From Maribellus luteus (GTDB lineage Bacteria > Bacteroidota > Bacteroidia > Bacteroidales > Prolixibacteraceae): a stretch of 64,000 nucleotides of DNA. Below are positions 45,103-53,516 of this stretch, one piece after another. Position numbers and translations under genes: made by a program. Every line of letters begins with the position of its first letter. Positions within the stretch are counted from its first letter, which is position 1. The notes under the pieces were generated by a model, which did no database searches, was not told the origin of the DNA, and saw only the letters and a list, made by a program, of their open reading frames with translations. Location: the NCBI RefSeq assembly GCF_003576475.1, contig NZ_QWGR01000001.1, positions 620,001-684,000 of the forward strand, given 5' to 3'.

Positions 45103-47262
45103 ATGAGACCAACTATTATTACAATTTTAGCTTTTATCTGTTTTATAGTTACAAATGGACAGAACTCACTCAAAGTCGATTTCAGATATGCCCCTGACTG
45201 GCATGCAACCAGTATTTGTCTGCCTGATGATACTTCGAAAACACTAATTGGTCCAGAAGGACAATTATTGTATGATTTTGGTGGGAAAAAATTTTTTGCT
45301 TATGCCAATGGCGAGGGCTTTAAAACTGTATTCCATATTCTAGCAGATGAAGGCATGAAGTTTGATTCACAAAAATTATACTCACCTAAAGTGCCAATTG
45401 TTGAAACAACTGCGACCCTCGATGGATTAAAGATAAAACAAGAAGCATTTGCTTATAGTTCTGCTGGCTTAGGTTATTTTGGCAAAAAGCAAAACTGGCA
45501 AGAGCGTAAAACAGCACCACGTGAAGATATCATATTAACACATATCTCCAATAACACAAACGAAATCAGGATCTTCAATCCTATGGTTGTAGTTAATTCT
45601 GAATTTAAGGTGTCACTTGACAGTTCAATTATTACCGTTAACGAAGATCATCACCTTTTTATGAGTCATCAGGTAAAACGGGTTCGTCAAAACCTGGGGG
45701 AGGAGAAAACATTGGTTGAATTTAGCCCAACATTGTTGCAACCCGGTGAAACAATATTGTTTGCGGCAATTTACGACAATGGAAAAACTTCAGAACTGGC
45801 ACAGCAGTTAAAAGAAAGTCCAGATAAAGTAATTATAGAACTACAAAAAATCAGAACAGACATTATTAATTATTGGGAGAATAACTCCCCGGTTCCTTTC
45901 GGACATATTTCGATTCCGGATCAGGGTATTCAGGATTTGATTGATGCTTCATTGCGCAATATATGGCAGGCGCGCGAAATATTAGATGGTAAATACAGCT
46001 TTCAGGTGGGACCAACCTGTTATAGAGGACTTTGGATTGTTGATGGATCTTTTTTATTAGAAACTTCGGCAATGGTGGATAAAGGAAGTGATGCCCGTGA
46101 CGGTATTGAATACATGTTGTCGTTTCAGCAGCCTAATGGGAAGTTTGGGAAGTTAAATCCGACCTTCTGGAAAGAAAATGGTATTGTGCTGTGGACATGT
46201 GTAAGGCATGCCATGTTGACCCAGGATAAAGATTGGTTACGATCAATCTGGCCACAACTGCGAAAAACAGTTGGTTTCATTAAAGAGATGCGAAAGATGA
46301 CTTTGGAAAACGATATTTTATTGGATGATGGGTTAATACCTCCGGGAGAAATAGATGGTGGCCTTGGTGGTGGAAAAGACAAAGGGGAATATACTAACAT
46401 TTACTGGAATCTGTTGGGATTTAAAGCTATTGTGCAAGCTGCTGAATGGATTGGTGAAAATGATGATGCCAGGGAATGGCAGAGGGAATATGATGATTTT
46501 TATGCAACCTTCCAAAAAGCTGCCCATCGCGATATGGTTACCGATACTTATGGAAATAGATACCTGCCGATTCCAATGGATCCCAAATATCATTCATTGC
46601 CACAACGGGCACAATGGGCATTTTGTCAGGGCGTTTATCCTGGTCAACTTTTTTCTCAAAATGATCCGATTGCAAAAGGAACAATGGATATGCTACATAC
46701 GACACTTCAGGAAGGTATGGTGATGGGAACCGGATGGATTATTGATGGGATATGGAATTACTTTGCCGGATTCTACGGGCATGCCTGTCTTTGGATGGGA
46801 GAGGGAGACCGGGCTGTAAAGTCTTTATATGCCTTTGCCAATCATGCATCTCATTTATTGGCATGGAGAGAAGAGCACAATCCTCGCGACCTGCCCCGCC
46901 ACTTTGTTGGCGATATGCCGCATAATTGGGCAAGTGCTGAGTTTATTCGGTTAGCCGTTCACTTGCTTGCTATTGATAGGGGCAATGAGCTGCATCTGTT
47001 TGAGGGGCTGCCAAAGGAATGGGTTCAAGCAGGAATGGAAACTTCCTTAAAAGACATAGCTACTCCTTTTGGAAAATTGTCATTTAATCTTAAAGTAGAT
47101 GAAGACGGAAAGTCGGCGATGCTTAAAATTGAACCGCTTTCTGATCCATCCTGTGATAAAATTGTAGTACACCAAAAAGGTTGGGCATTGGATGGTGAAG
47201 CAAGTATTATTGAGCTTGATCCGTCGAAAAAACAATCAATTAAGATTGAAATAAAACAATAG
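45103..47262 (+). CDS. Six-hairpin (alpha/alpha)6 glycosidase, family unassigned
   Basis: A 719-residue exported protein (signal peptide 1-19, VTNGQ). An N-terminal beta-sandwich (about 22-260) is followed by an (alpha/alpha)6-barrel (about 270-630) with SFQVGPTCYRGLWIVDGSFLLETSAMVDKG, LDDGLIPPGEIDGGLGGGKDKGEYTNIYWNLLGF and HFVGDMPHNWASAEFIRLAVHLL. A small C-terminal beta domain follows. This order is the same as in GH65, GH78, GH95 and related clan members, but none was recognised with certainty. Acidic residues in DGSF, PPGEIDGG and the HNWASAEF segment are candidates for catalysis. It starts 38 nt after the permease gene. Confidence 0.75.
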   Translation: MRPTIITILAFICFIVTNGQNSLKVDFRYAPDWHATSICLPDDTSKTLIGPEGQLLYDFGGKKFFAYANGEGFKTVFHILADEGMKFDSQKLYSPKVPIVETTATLDGLKIKQEAFAYSSAGLGYFGKKQNWQERKTAPREDIILTHISNNTNEIRIFNPMVVVNSEFKVSLDSSIITVNEDHHLFMSHQVKRVRQNLGEEKTLVEFSPTLLQPGETILFAAIYDNGKTSELAQQLKESPDKVIIELQKIRTDIINYWENNSPVPFGHISIPDQGIQDLIDASLRNIWQAREILDGKYSFQVGPTCYRGLWIVDGSFLLETSAMVDKGSDARDGIEYMLSFQQPNGKFGKLNPTFWKENGIVLWTCVRHAMLTQDKDWLRSIWPQLRKTVGFIKEMRKMTLENDILLDDGLIPPGEIDGGLGGGKDKGEYTNIYWNLLGFKAIVQAAEWIGENDDAREWQREYDDFYATFQKAAHRDMVTDTYGNRYLPIPMDPKYHSLPQRAQWAFCQGVYPGQLFSQNDPIAKGTMDMLHTTLQEGMVMGTGWIIDGIWNYFAGFYGHACLWMGEGDRAVKSLYAFANHASHLLAWREEHNPRDLPRHFVGDMPHNWASAEFIRLAVHLLAIDRGNELHLFEGLPKEWVQAGMETSLKDIATPFGKLSFNLKVDEDGKSAMLKIEPLSDPSCDKIVVHQKGWALDGEASIIELDPSKKQSIKIEIKQ

Positions 47263-47326
47263 CGTATTTGCTATGGGCAAATAGTTTGGGGCTTGTTTGG
47301 ATGATGTAGCGAAAATCAAAATCAGA

Positions 47327-49384
47327 ATGAAAAATATTTTTATCGGTATTATTGTAGGATTTCAATTGTTTATCTCATGTAATAAAAGTGGAGATACTAT
47401 TCATAACCTTATTGATTATAAAAAGGAGTTTTATCAAACAGATAAACATATCGCAGTTCCTCCTGCCTTTATTCCATTACCACCAGGAGCTATACGCCCA
47501 GAAGGATGGTTAAATGATTGGGCTGAATCGGCCGCCAATGGAATAACTGGACACTTGGACGAATGGAGCCCTACCTTTGGAGAAGCATGGAAAGGGAAGG
47601 GATTTAAAGCTGAAGGCACCAATGAGGAAGATGGTACGGGGTGGGCATTGGAACAATGTGCTTACTGGCTTGATGGTGCCGTGAGATTGGCTTATGTTTT
47701 AAACGATTCTGCATTAATCCGAAAAGTATCGGCACGTTTAGATACGGTAGTTGAGGGAGTTTTAAATCATCCGGAGAATTCATTGATTTACTGGAAACCA
47801 AAAGATTTTGTAAATGAAGTGAAAACGACGAGAGGGGAATTCAATAGTTGGTCCCATTCTCATATGGCAAGAGCGTTACTGGCTTATTATGAGGCAACTG
47901 GAAGAGAGGAAGTTTTAACGGCTTTATTGAACGCATACAGTGATTACCCTTTGCCAATAATGCCAGAAAAAATTTATCCGGTTACTGGAGCAGTTAATGT
48001 TGATCCAATGATTGAACTTTATACTCTGACGGGTGATACAGCTATCTTAAACAAGATTCTGGAAATGACAAAATCTACATCCTTCAATCAAACGATTGAT
48101 AAATGGATAGATGGAAAATTTGAGAGCCGTCATGGCGTTGTCTTTTATGAAAATATTCGCATTCCCGCAATGCTTTATTCATTTTCTGGAAACAAGAAAT
48201 ACTTGGAGGCCTTTTTTAGCGCGAATAGATGGCTGGGACAACATATTTTGCCATGTGGAGTGGCCTCTTCTGAAGAATTCAATGCCGGAATTGGCTCGAC
48301 TCGAAATATTGAAACCTGCAATGTTTCAACCTCGGCATGGACCTATCAGAAAGTATTTGAAATAACAGGAGACAGTGATTGGGGAGATGCCATTGAGAAG
48401 GTTTTCTTTAATGCTGTTCCTGCGGCAGTAGATAGCGATTTTAAAACGATGTGCTATTACCAAAGCCCAAACAGAATAAATGGTGTTTTCCCGTCAGAAG
48501 CTCCAATAGCTCCCGGACATGATGCCAGCCCTTACATTTTTAGACCAACCGGACATCCTGTTTTGTGTTGTGTTGGAAATGTAAATCGTGCTATTCCCAA
48601 TTACATCATGCATATGTGGATGACAACATTGGATAATGGCATTGCAGCAACGCTTTATGGTCCTTCGGAAGTAAAAACAACAGTAAGTAATGGAGTAGGA
48701 ATTACAATAAAAACGGAAACAAATTATCCTTATACGGAGGATATTGTCTTATCTCTTTATCCTGAACGTGAAATAGAATTTCCGCTTTATTTAAGAATGC
48801 CCGAGTGGTGTAAAAATCCATCCATTCGGGTAAATGGGAAAGATGTAGTTTGGAATTTTAATGATAAGGGCTTTGCCTTAATAAAAAGAGCATGGCAAAA
48901 AGAAGACAAAGTAAGCATCCATTTCCCGATGCAGGTGAATATTATTTTAGGAAATGAAACATCATATCCTCAAGTTCAATATTTTAAGAATAATAGAAAT
49001 CAGGCAATCTTAAAACGAGTTAATAATCCATTTCAATCGGTTTATTATGGTCCATTATTGTTAGCTCTACCTGTGCCAGATAAAGGTGAAAACTCAACAT
49101 CGAAAGAATATAAAGGCACGTTTAATTTTGCATTGAATATGAATTCAGAAAAAACAAACGAATTGACAAGCGTTCATAAGCAAGAAATGAATAAACCCTG
49201 GCACTGGCAATTGGACGATTCTCCTTTAAAAATAAGGGTTCAAGCCAAACAATTTGATTGGGAACCAACAGAATTACAGCCTCTGCCGCAGAATTTTGTA
49301 TCAGCAGGGAAAGATACAACTATTGTACTTGTACCCTATAATATGACAAAGTTTCGTATTTCTATGTTTCCTGTCTGTGAGTAA
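47327..49384 (+). CDS. GH127-type glycosidase (DUF1680, beta-L-arabinofuranosidase-like), lipoprotein
   Basis: A 685-residue lipoprotein from ATG 47327 (MKNIFIGIIVGFQLFISC; ten codons upstream are open but lack a signal). The (alpha/alpha)6 core carries the GH127 zinc/cysteine site: Glu329 and Cys331 in NIETCNVST, and Cys414-Cys415 in HPVLCCVGNVNR. These match Glu338, Cys340, Cys417 and Cys418 of the bifidobacterial HypBA1 enzyme, where the first Cys of the pair is the nucleophile. GAIRPEGWL and WALEQCAYWLDGAVRLAY are further family marks, and C-terminal beta domains follow. Known members release beta-L-arabinofuranose, but the family is broad. A partial copy of this gene lies at 51384-52232. 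Confidence 0.9.
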   Translation: MKNIFIGIIVGFQLFISCNKSGDTIHNLIDYKKEFYQTDKHIAVPPAFIPLPPGAIRPEGWLNDWAESAANGITGHLDEWSPTFGEAWKGKGFKAEGTNEEDGTGWALEQCAYWLDGAVRLAYVLNDSALIRKVSARLDTVVEGVLNHPENSLIYWKPKDFVNEVKTTRGEFNSWSHSHMARALLAYYEATGREEVLTALLNAYSDYPLPIMPEKIYPVTGAVNVDPMIELYTLTGDTAILNKILEMTKSTSFNQTIDKWIDGKFESRHGVVFYENIRIPAMLYSFSGNKKYLEAFFSANRWLGQHILPCGVASSEEFNAGIGSTRNIETCNVSTSAWTYQKVFEITGDSDWGDAIEKVFFNAVPAAVDSDFKTMCYYQSPNRINGVFPSEAPIAPGHDASPYIFRPTGHPVLCCVGNVNRAIPNYIMHMWMTTLDNGIAATLYGPSEVKTTVSNGVGITIKTETNYPYTEDIVLSLYPEREIEFPLYLRMPEWCKNPSIRVNGKDVVWNFNDKGFALIKRAWQKEDKVSIHFPMQVNIILGNETSYPQVQYFKNNRNQAILKRVNNPFQSVYYGPLLLALPVPDKGENSTSKEYKGTFNFALNMNSEKTNELTSVHKQEMNKPWHWQLDDSPLKIRVQAKQFDWEPTELQPLPQNFVSAGKDTTIVLVPYNMTKFRISMFPVCE

Positions 49385-49494
49385 CTTACGGTGTATGAAT
49401 ATAAAATTGTCAATATTTAGGAAAGAGACGATGGTATGGAATTAAATCTGAAAAAATACTTCTAATAAATAATAAGAAAAATCAATAATTATTT

Positions 49495-51018
49495 ATGAAT
49501 TACTCTGTACCGAACAGACCTTTTATTTTGTCAGCATTGTTCATCCTATTTTTGGTTGTTTCTAGCAATGCTCAACAAAGTTCGAATAACGCAACTTTGC
49601 GCATTCCTCATGCTGAGACTGATAATGCAAGTATTAATATGGCTTTTAGAATAGCCATAGGCGATCTTTTTTCGAATATCCATGGTTTTGATATTCCAAT
49701 TACAAAAGATGTTAAGCCAGTTATACTTGCCGGACTGGATTATGACAGACCGTGGACCAGAGATGCTGCAATTAATTCATGGAATGCAGGATCATACATT
49801 ATTCCTGAAATTGCCAAGAATACATTACTTTCAGTACTTGTTGAAGACAAGCATGGATTGCGCATTGGAGGGCAATACTGGGATGCGGTAGTTTGGATTA
49901 CGGGAGCCTGGAATCATTATTTATACACGGGCGATCGCGAATTTCTAAAACTGGCATTCGAGGCAAGCAACAATTCGCTGGTATATTTAGAAAAGCAGGA
50001 ATTTAACTCTGAATATAACCTTTTTATGGGTCCCGGATGGAGCGATGGAGTGGCTGCTTATCCTGGAATCTATGGTGACTCAGGAGGCGAAAGTGCTATC
50101 TATCTCTGGCCGGAGTATCATCCGGATAAAGTCTCTGTCAAAGGATTTGGGATACCGATGATGGCTTTGTCAACCAATTGTCTTTATTACAATGCATATA
50201 TAGTCGCTAATAATATTGCGGAAGAGTTGGGGCACCCGGTAAATCAGGATTTTACAGAAAAAGCAAAAAAAATAAAAGAGGCGATTAATACGCATCTGTG
50301 GAACGAAAAAAAAGGAATGTACCACTTTTTTATTGGGCCGTTTGGCAACTGCGACAACCAGGAAACCCTGGGAAATGCATATGCTATATTGTTTGGAATT
50401 GCCGATGAGAGACAAAAACAGGTAATAATAAAGAACAGCTATGTAGCACCACATGGAATACCTTGCGGATGGCCCGATTTAGAGCGATATAACCCGAACG
50501 ACACCATCGATTTTGGACGCCACTCGGCAACAGTTTGGCCCCAGATACAGGGTTTTTGGGCACAAATTTGTGCCGATGCTAAAATGAGCGATAATTTCGG
50601 ACATGAGTTTTTGAAGCTTGCAGAGCATGCATGCAGGGATTTGCAATTTGCCGAAATATATCATCCGAATACAGGAGCAATATATGGGGGATTGCAGGAG
50701 AACAACAAACAGGGAATTATACCTTGGTGGACCGCAAAGAAACAAACATGGGCGGCTACCACTTTTATTAAAATGTTTGTGAATGGCATGGCAGGTATTC
50801 GAATTGAAAAGGATGGTGTGTACATCGAACCTTGTGTCCCAGAAGAGATAAATAAAATCAGATTGAATAATCTTCAGGTAAGGGATTTAAATCTTGATGT
50901 GAATATTCAGGGGCATGGAAACAGTATCCAATCAATAAAAATAAATGGAAAAGAAGTGGGAAATGCATTTATTCCGTTTTATGGTCAGAAAAAAAATGTG
51001 ATTGAAATCGTATTGTAG
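49495..51018 (+). CDS. Glycogen-debranching/GH63-like (alpha/alpha)6 hydrolase
   Basis: A 507-residue exported protein (signal peptide 1-26, SSNAQQ). The single (alpha/alpha)6-barrel carries LDYDRPWTRDAAINSWNAGSYIIPEIAKNTLLSV, IGGQYWDAVVWITGAWNHY, MGPGWSDGVAAYPGIYGD, FGRHSATVWPQIQGFW and IPWWTAKKQTWAATTFIKM. The RPWTRDAAIN block resembles amylo-alpha-1,6-glucosidase/GH63 proteins. It has a short C-terminal beta tail (about 430-507). It is the last gene of the PUL B hydrolase series, after which comes the rearranged region. Precise linkage specificity cannot be predicted. Confidence 0.8.
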   Translation: MNYSVPNRPFILSALFILFLVVSSNAQQSSNNATLRIPHAETDNASINMAFRIAIGDLFSNIHGFDIPITKDVKPVILAGLDYDRPWTRDAAINSWNAGSYIIPEIAKNTLLSVLVEDKHGLRIGGQYWDAVVWITGAWNHYLYTGDREFLKLAFEASNNSLVYLEKQEFNSEYNLFMGPGWSDGVAAYPGIYGDSGGESAIYLWPEYHPDKVSVKGFGIPMMALSTNCLYYNAYIVANNIAEELGHPVNQDFTEKAKKIKEAINTHLWNEKKGMYHFFIGPFGNCDNQETLGNAYAILFGIADERQKQVIIKNSYVAPHGIPCGWPDLERYNPNDTIDFGRHSATVWPQIQGFWAQICADAKMSDNFGHEFLKLAEHACRDLQFAEIYHPNTGAIYGGLQENNKQGIIPWWTAKKQTWAATTFIKMFVNGMAGIRIEKDGVYIEPCVPEEINKIRLNNLQVRDLNLDVNIQGHGNSIQSIKINGKEVGNAFIPFYGQKKNVIEIVL

Positions 51019-51264
51019 CGTAGTTTATAAAAATTCAAAAAAGATGAAAATATAATTATAGAAGTACACTAAATCCATAAGGTAACTCAAGACTAAAAAT
51101 TGATAATAAGCACTATCTCATAAACTGTGTCTGAAAAGTCAGAATTGCACAATCTTTACACCAAAAATTCCTCAAAATAACCCGCTATTCTTTCTGATTT
51201 TTCTTCACAAATCTTGCACATTTCTGACTTTCTGTGCCATATATTTTATATCGAATTCAGGTTA
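51019..51264. repeat. Gene-free stretch with imperfect inverted repeat
   Basis: The arms at 51126-51150 (TGTGTCTGAAAAGTCAGAAT...) and 51213-51238 (CTTGCACATTTCTGACTTTC...) are partly complementary over about 23 nt (TCAGAA...TTCTGA core) around 62 nt. This may be the two ends of a small deleted insertion element. No coding sequence was recognised in this stretch. Confidence 0.35.
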
Positions 51265-51396
51265 TTAGTAATTGATCATTACTGTACTTTTCTCGACCTG
51301 ACCGTTACCCAACTCTAAAACGTAGACGTAGTTTCCTGCTGGTAAACCTCCGGTTTGTCCTATGCTCCCGGTCATGGTGTTACCCATACGCCTTTC
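51265..51396 (-). pseudogene. Relic of a T9SS C-terminal sorting domain, reverse strand
   Basis: The minus strand has an open frame from about 51396 to a double stop (TAA TAA, 51262-51267) that reads RRMGNTMTGSIGQTGG and then LPAGNYVYVLELGNGQVEKS up to VMINY. This is the ending of a type IX secretion sorting domain. The gene's upstream part is gone, because the sequence switches to the plus-strand GH127 fragment at about 51384-51397. It is evidence of a recombination junction. Confidence 0.7.
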
Positions 51397-52232
51397 GACC
51401 TACCGGCCATCCTGTTTTGTGTTGTGTTGGAAATATAAATCGTTCAATTCCGAATTACATCATGCATATGTGGATGACAACATTGGACAATGGAATTGCT
51501 GCAAATCTTTATGGTCCCTCGGTCGTAAGCACTACAGTTAACAATGGAGTAGGAGTCAGGATAAAAGCAGAAACAGATTATCCGTTTAAGGAAGATATTG
51601 CCTTAACGGTTTTTCCGGATAGTAAAACTGAATTCCCTCTGCATTTGAGAATTCCCGGATGGTGTAAGAATCCATCTATTCAAATAAATTGTGAAGATAT
51701 AATTTGGGATTCGAATGAAAAAGGGTTTGCCGTAATAAAACGAACATGGCAAAAAGAAGACAAAGTAAACATCCATTTTCCGATGAATGTGAAAATCTTT
51801 AATGGACGTGAGACACCTTATCCTCAAGTTGAATATTTTAAAAACAACAGAGAACAGGCAAAATTAGATTCTATTAATAATCCTTTTCAATCATTGTATT
51901 ATGGGCCATTGTTATTAGCTTTACCTCTACCAGACATGGGAACGAATTCAACATTGAAAGCTTATGACGGTACATATAATTTTGCACTGAATATAGATTC
52001 TAAGAAATTAAGGGAGGTAATTCATAAACAAGAAATGAAGCGAACTTGGCACTGGCAGATGGAAAGTACTCCTCTAAAAGTAAGAGTTCAAGCCAAAATG
52101 TTTAATTGGGAACCAACAGAATTACAGCCATTACCACAAGATTTTGTGTCAATGGGGAAAGATACGACTATTGCACTTGTCCCCTACGGTTTGACAAAAT
52201 ATCGCATTTCTATGTTTCCTATCTGTGAATAG
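51384..52232 (+). pseudogene. 5'-truncated GH127 copy
   Basis: An in-frame copy of the last 280 or so residues of the GH127 enzyme at 47327. Homology begins at PYAFRPTGHPVLCCVGN and continues to the stop with roughly 70% identity by eye. It retains the Cys-Cys pair and the C-terminal beta domains but lacks the entire N-terminal part of the (alpha/alpha)6 core, including the Glu-x-Cys site, and it has no ATG or signal peptide at its start. The intact reading frame suggests a fairly recent loss, or that it has been carried along from a deletion of a complete paralogue. Confidence 0.85.
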
Positions 52233-52360
52233 TTTTACAAAAGAGAATTTTAAGTTTGATCTAAGTTTTATAATTGTGGCGAGGTTAAGGCAAGTAGGCT
52301 GCGCATTTGTTAATATAGCCAGTTTTTAATAAATTTTAAAAAGAATTGAAATATTATTAT

Positions 52361-52400
52361 CATTAGTGTCCGGTAAAAATATTTTTACCGGACACTAATG
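52361..52400. repeat. Perfect 40-bp palindrome
   Basis: CATTAGTGTCCGGTAAAAAT at 52361-52380 is followed directly by its exact reverse complement to 52400. There is no loop spacer. Two insertion-sequence terminal repeats brought together by loss of the interior would look like this. It could also extrude as a cruciform or act as a bidirectional terminator. Confidence 0.9.
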
Positions 52401-52438
52401 AATAAAAATGACTTTCTTTGGATGTAAAACTTTTCGAT

Positions 52439-52705
52439 ATGATTGATTTTTCAACTATTGGCTGGTTGGGAGCCATAATTTTTGTTGTTGCCTATCTTTT
52501 TCTTAGTATAAAACTATTATCGGCAGAAAAAGTAATTTATCATATTTTAAATGCTTTGGGGGGAATATGTTTGGTGATAAATTCAGTTTACCTGAATGAT
52601 ACCCCAAACTTATTTGTGAATGCAGTATGGGCAGTGATTGCTTTTTTCTGTATTTACAAAATAATAAAAACCGGATTTTTGTCAAAAAGGAAGGCTAACT
52701 ATTAA
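52439..52705 (+). CDS. Small CBU_0592-like inner-membrane protein
   Basis: An 88-residue membrane protein from ATG 52439 (a TTG at 52418 is also in frame). It has three hydrophobic segments (TIGWLGAIIFVVAYLFLSI, YHILNALGGICLVINSVYL, NLFVNAVWAVIAFFCIYKI) and a short basic tail, the pattern of the CBU_0592-type family of unknown function. Its 3' end overlaps the convergent TetR gene by 11 nt. It begins 39 nt after the 40-bp palindrome. Frequent neighbours of this family are regulators and transporters, but no role is known. Confidence 0.75.
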   Translation: MIDFSTIGWLGAIIFVVAYLFLSIKLLSAEKVIYHILNALGGICLVINSVYLNDTPNLFVNAVWAVIAFFCIYKIIKTGFLSKRKANY

Positions 52706-53288
52706 TATGAAGAAGTGTTTGTACCTGCTGTTTATAATACTCAACTTTTAATGCATACTCCTCTTTGTTTCCCACCAACCCTAGGTAATAATAGGCTCCT
52801 TCAAGCAAGGCAAAAATTACTTGTGTAAGTTTTTCAACATCCTCTTCCTGTATCAAGTTATTTTTCTGAGCCTCAAACAACGATTCTTTTAAACTGGTTC
52901 TGAGTGAGTCATGAAGTTCCTTAAATTTTTCTTTAAATTGCTTATTGCGATAAACCATTGCATAACAACTATAAAAAACTCCATCGTCGAACAGACGGTT
53001 CCATTTTCTAGAAAACAATTTATCAATTAATTCCAGCAACTTTTCCTGTGAATCAATTTTCCCGTTTGATTTATAAATATTCAAATAACGCTCAAGAATA
53101 TAATCAATTAAAGCCACTTCAAGATCCTGTTTCGACTTAAAATAATGTATCACCAGGCTCGGGTTTATTGTCATGTAGTCAGCAACCTTGGCAATGGAAG
53201 ATTTTTCCAGCCCTTCTTTTTTCGCAACGGCATAAAATGCTTTTACAATTTCTTTCTGCCGGGTGTCTTTTAAACTTTTTCTTCCCAT
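52695..53288 (-). CDS. TetR-family transcriptional regulator
   Basis: A 197-residue TetR repressor. The N-terminal helix-turn-helix (about 10-55) reads RQKEIVKAFYAVAKKEGLEKSSIAKVADYMTINPSLVIHYFKSKQDLEVALIDYILERY, a standard TetR_N domain. The all-helical C-terminal part binds an unknown ligand. It is divergent from the SusC gene at 53517; a 20-bp palindrome (53345-53364) between them is a good operator candidate. Regulation of a SusC/SusD operon by TetR is uncommon in Bacteroidota, so it may instead only control itself and another target. Confidence 0.9.
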   Translation of the reverse strand: MGRKSLKDTRQKEIVKAFYAVAKKEGLEKSSIAKVADYMTINPSLVIHYFKSKQDLEVALIDYILERYLNIYKSNGKIDSQEKLLELIDKLFSRKWNRLFDDGVFYSCYAMVYRNKQFKEKFKELHDSLRTSLKESLFEAQKNNLIQEEDVEKLTQVIFALLEGAYYYLGLVGNKEEYALKVEYYKQQVQTLLHINS

Positions 53289-53344
53289 TTCTTTTATTTA
53301 ACAGCGTAAAACTACACAAACATTTTACAATAACCAATTCTTTA

Positions 53345-53364
53345 GTTTGAATGAACATTCAAAC
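53345..53364. promoter_or_regulatory. TetR operator candidate (20-bp palindrome)
   Basis: GTTTGAATG AA CATTCAAAC is a perfect inverted repeat with 9-bp arms located 57 nt upstream of the TetR start codon and 152 nt before the SusC start. The sequence includes TTAGTTTG at 53342-53349, close to a -7 box. Size and symmetry fit a TetR dimer site. Confidence 0.55.
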
Positions 53365-53405
53365 AATTTTGTTTTTAAAAAAATTAATTTTTATACTTGT
53401 ATTTA

Positions 53406-53434
53406 TTAAATAAATGTTCAATCAATTTATTTAA
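53406..53434. promoter_or_regulatory. Second inverted repeat upstream of PUL C SusC
   Basis: The arms TTAAATAAAT (53406-53415) and ATTTATTTAA (53425-53434) are separated by 9 nt (GTTCAATCA). It lies in the region 53365-53516 between the operator candidate and the SusC start. It may be a regulator site or a hairpin; its very low G+C makes chance pairing possible. Confidence 0.3.
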
Positions 53435-53516
53435 CCATGTTGCAATACTATTTTAATTGTTTTGTAACCAAATAAAAACTTAACAAATCCATATTTGTCG
53501 AATTAATTAAACTTTT

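Noticed and set aside
51417-52232. GH127 fragment as a functional gene starting from TTG
   Set aside because: It begins inside the Cys-Cys motif of the parent protein, lacks a signal peptide and most of the catalytic core.
52361-52400. Palindrome as an ordinary terminator
   Set aside because: It is a perfect palindrome with no loop, no flanking T-tract and no gene directly upstream other than a pseudogene; an IS-end origin fits better, though termination is not excluded.
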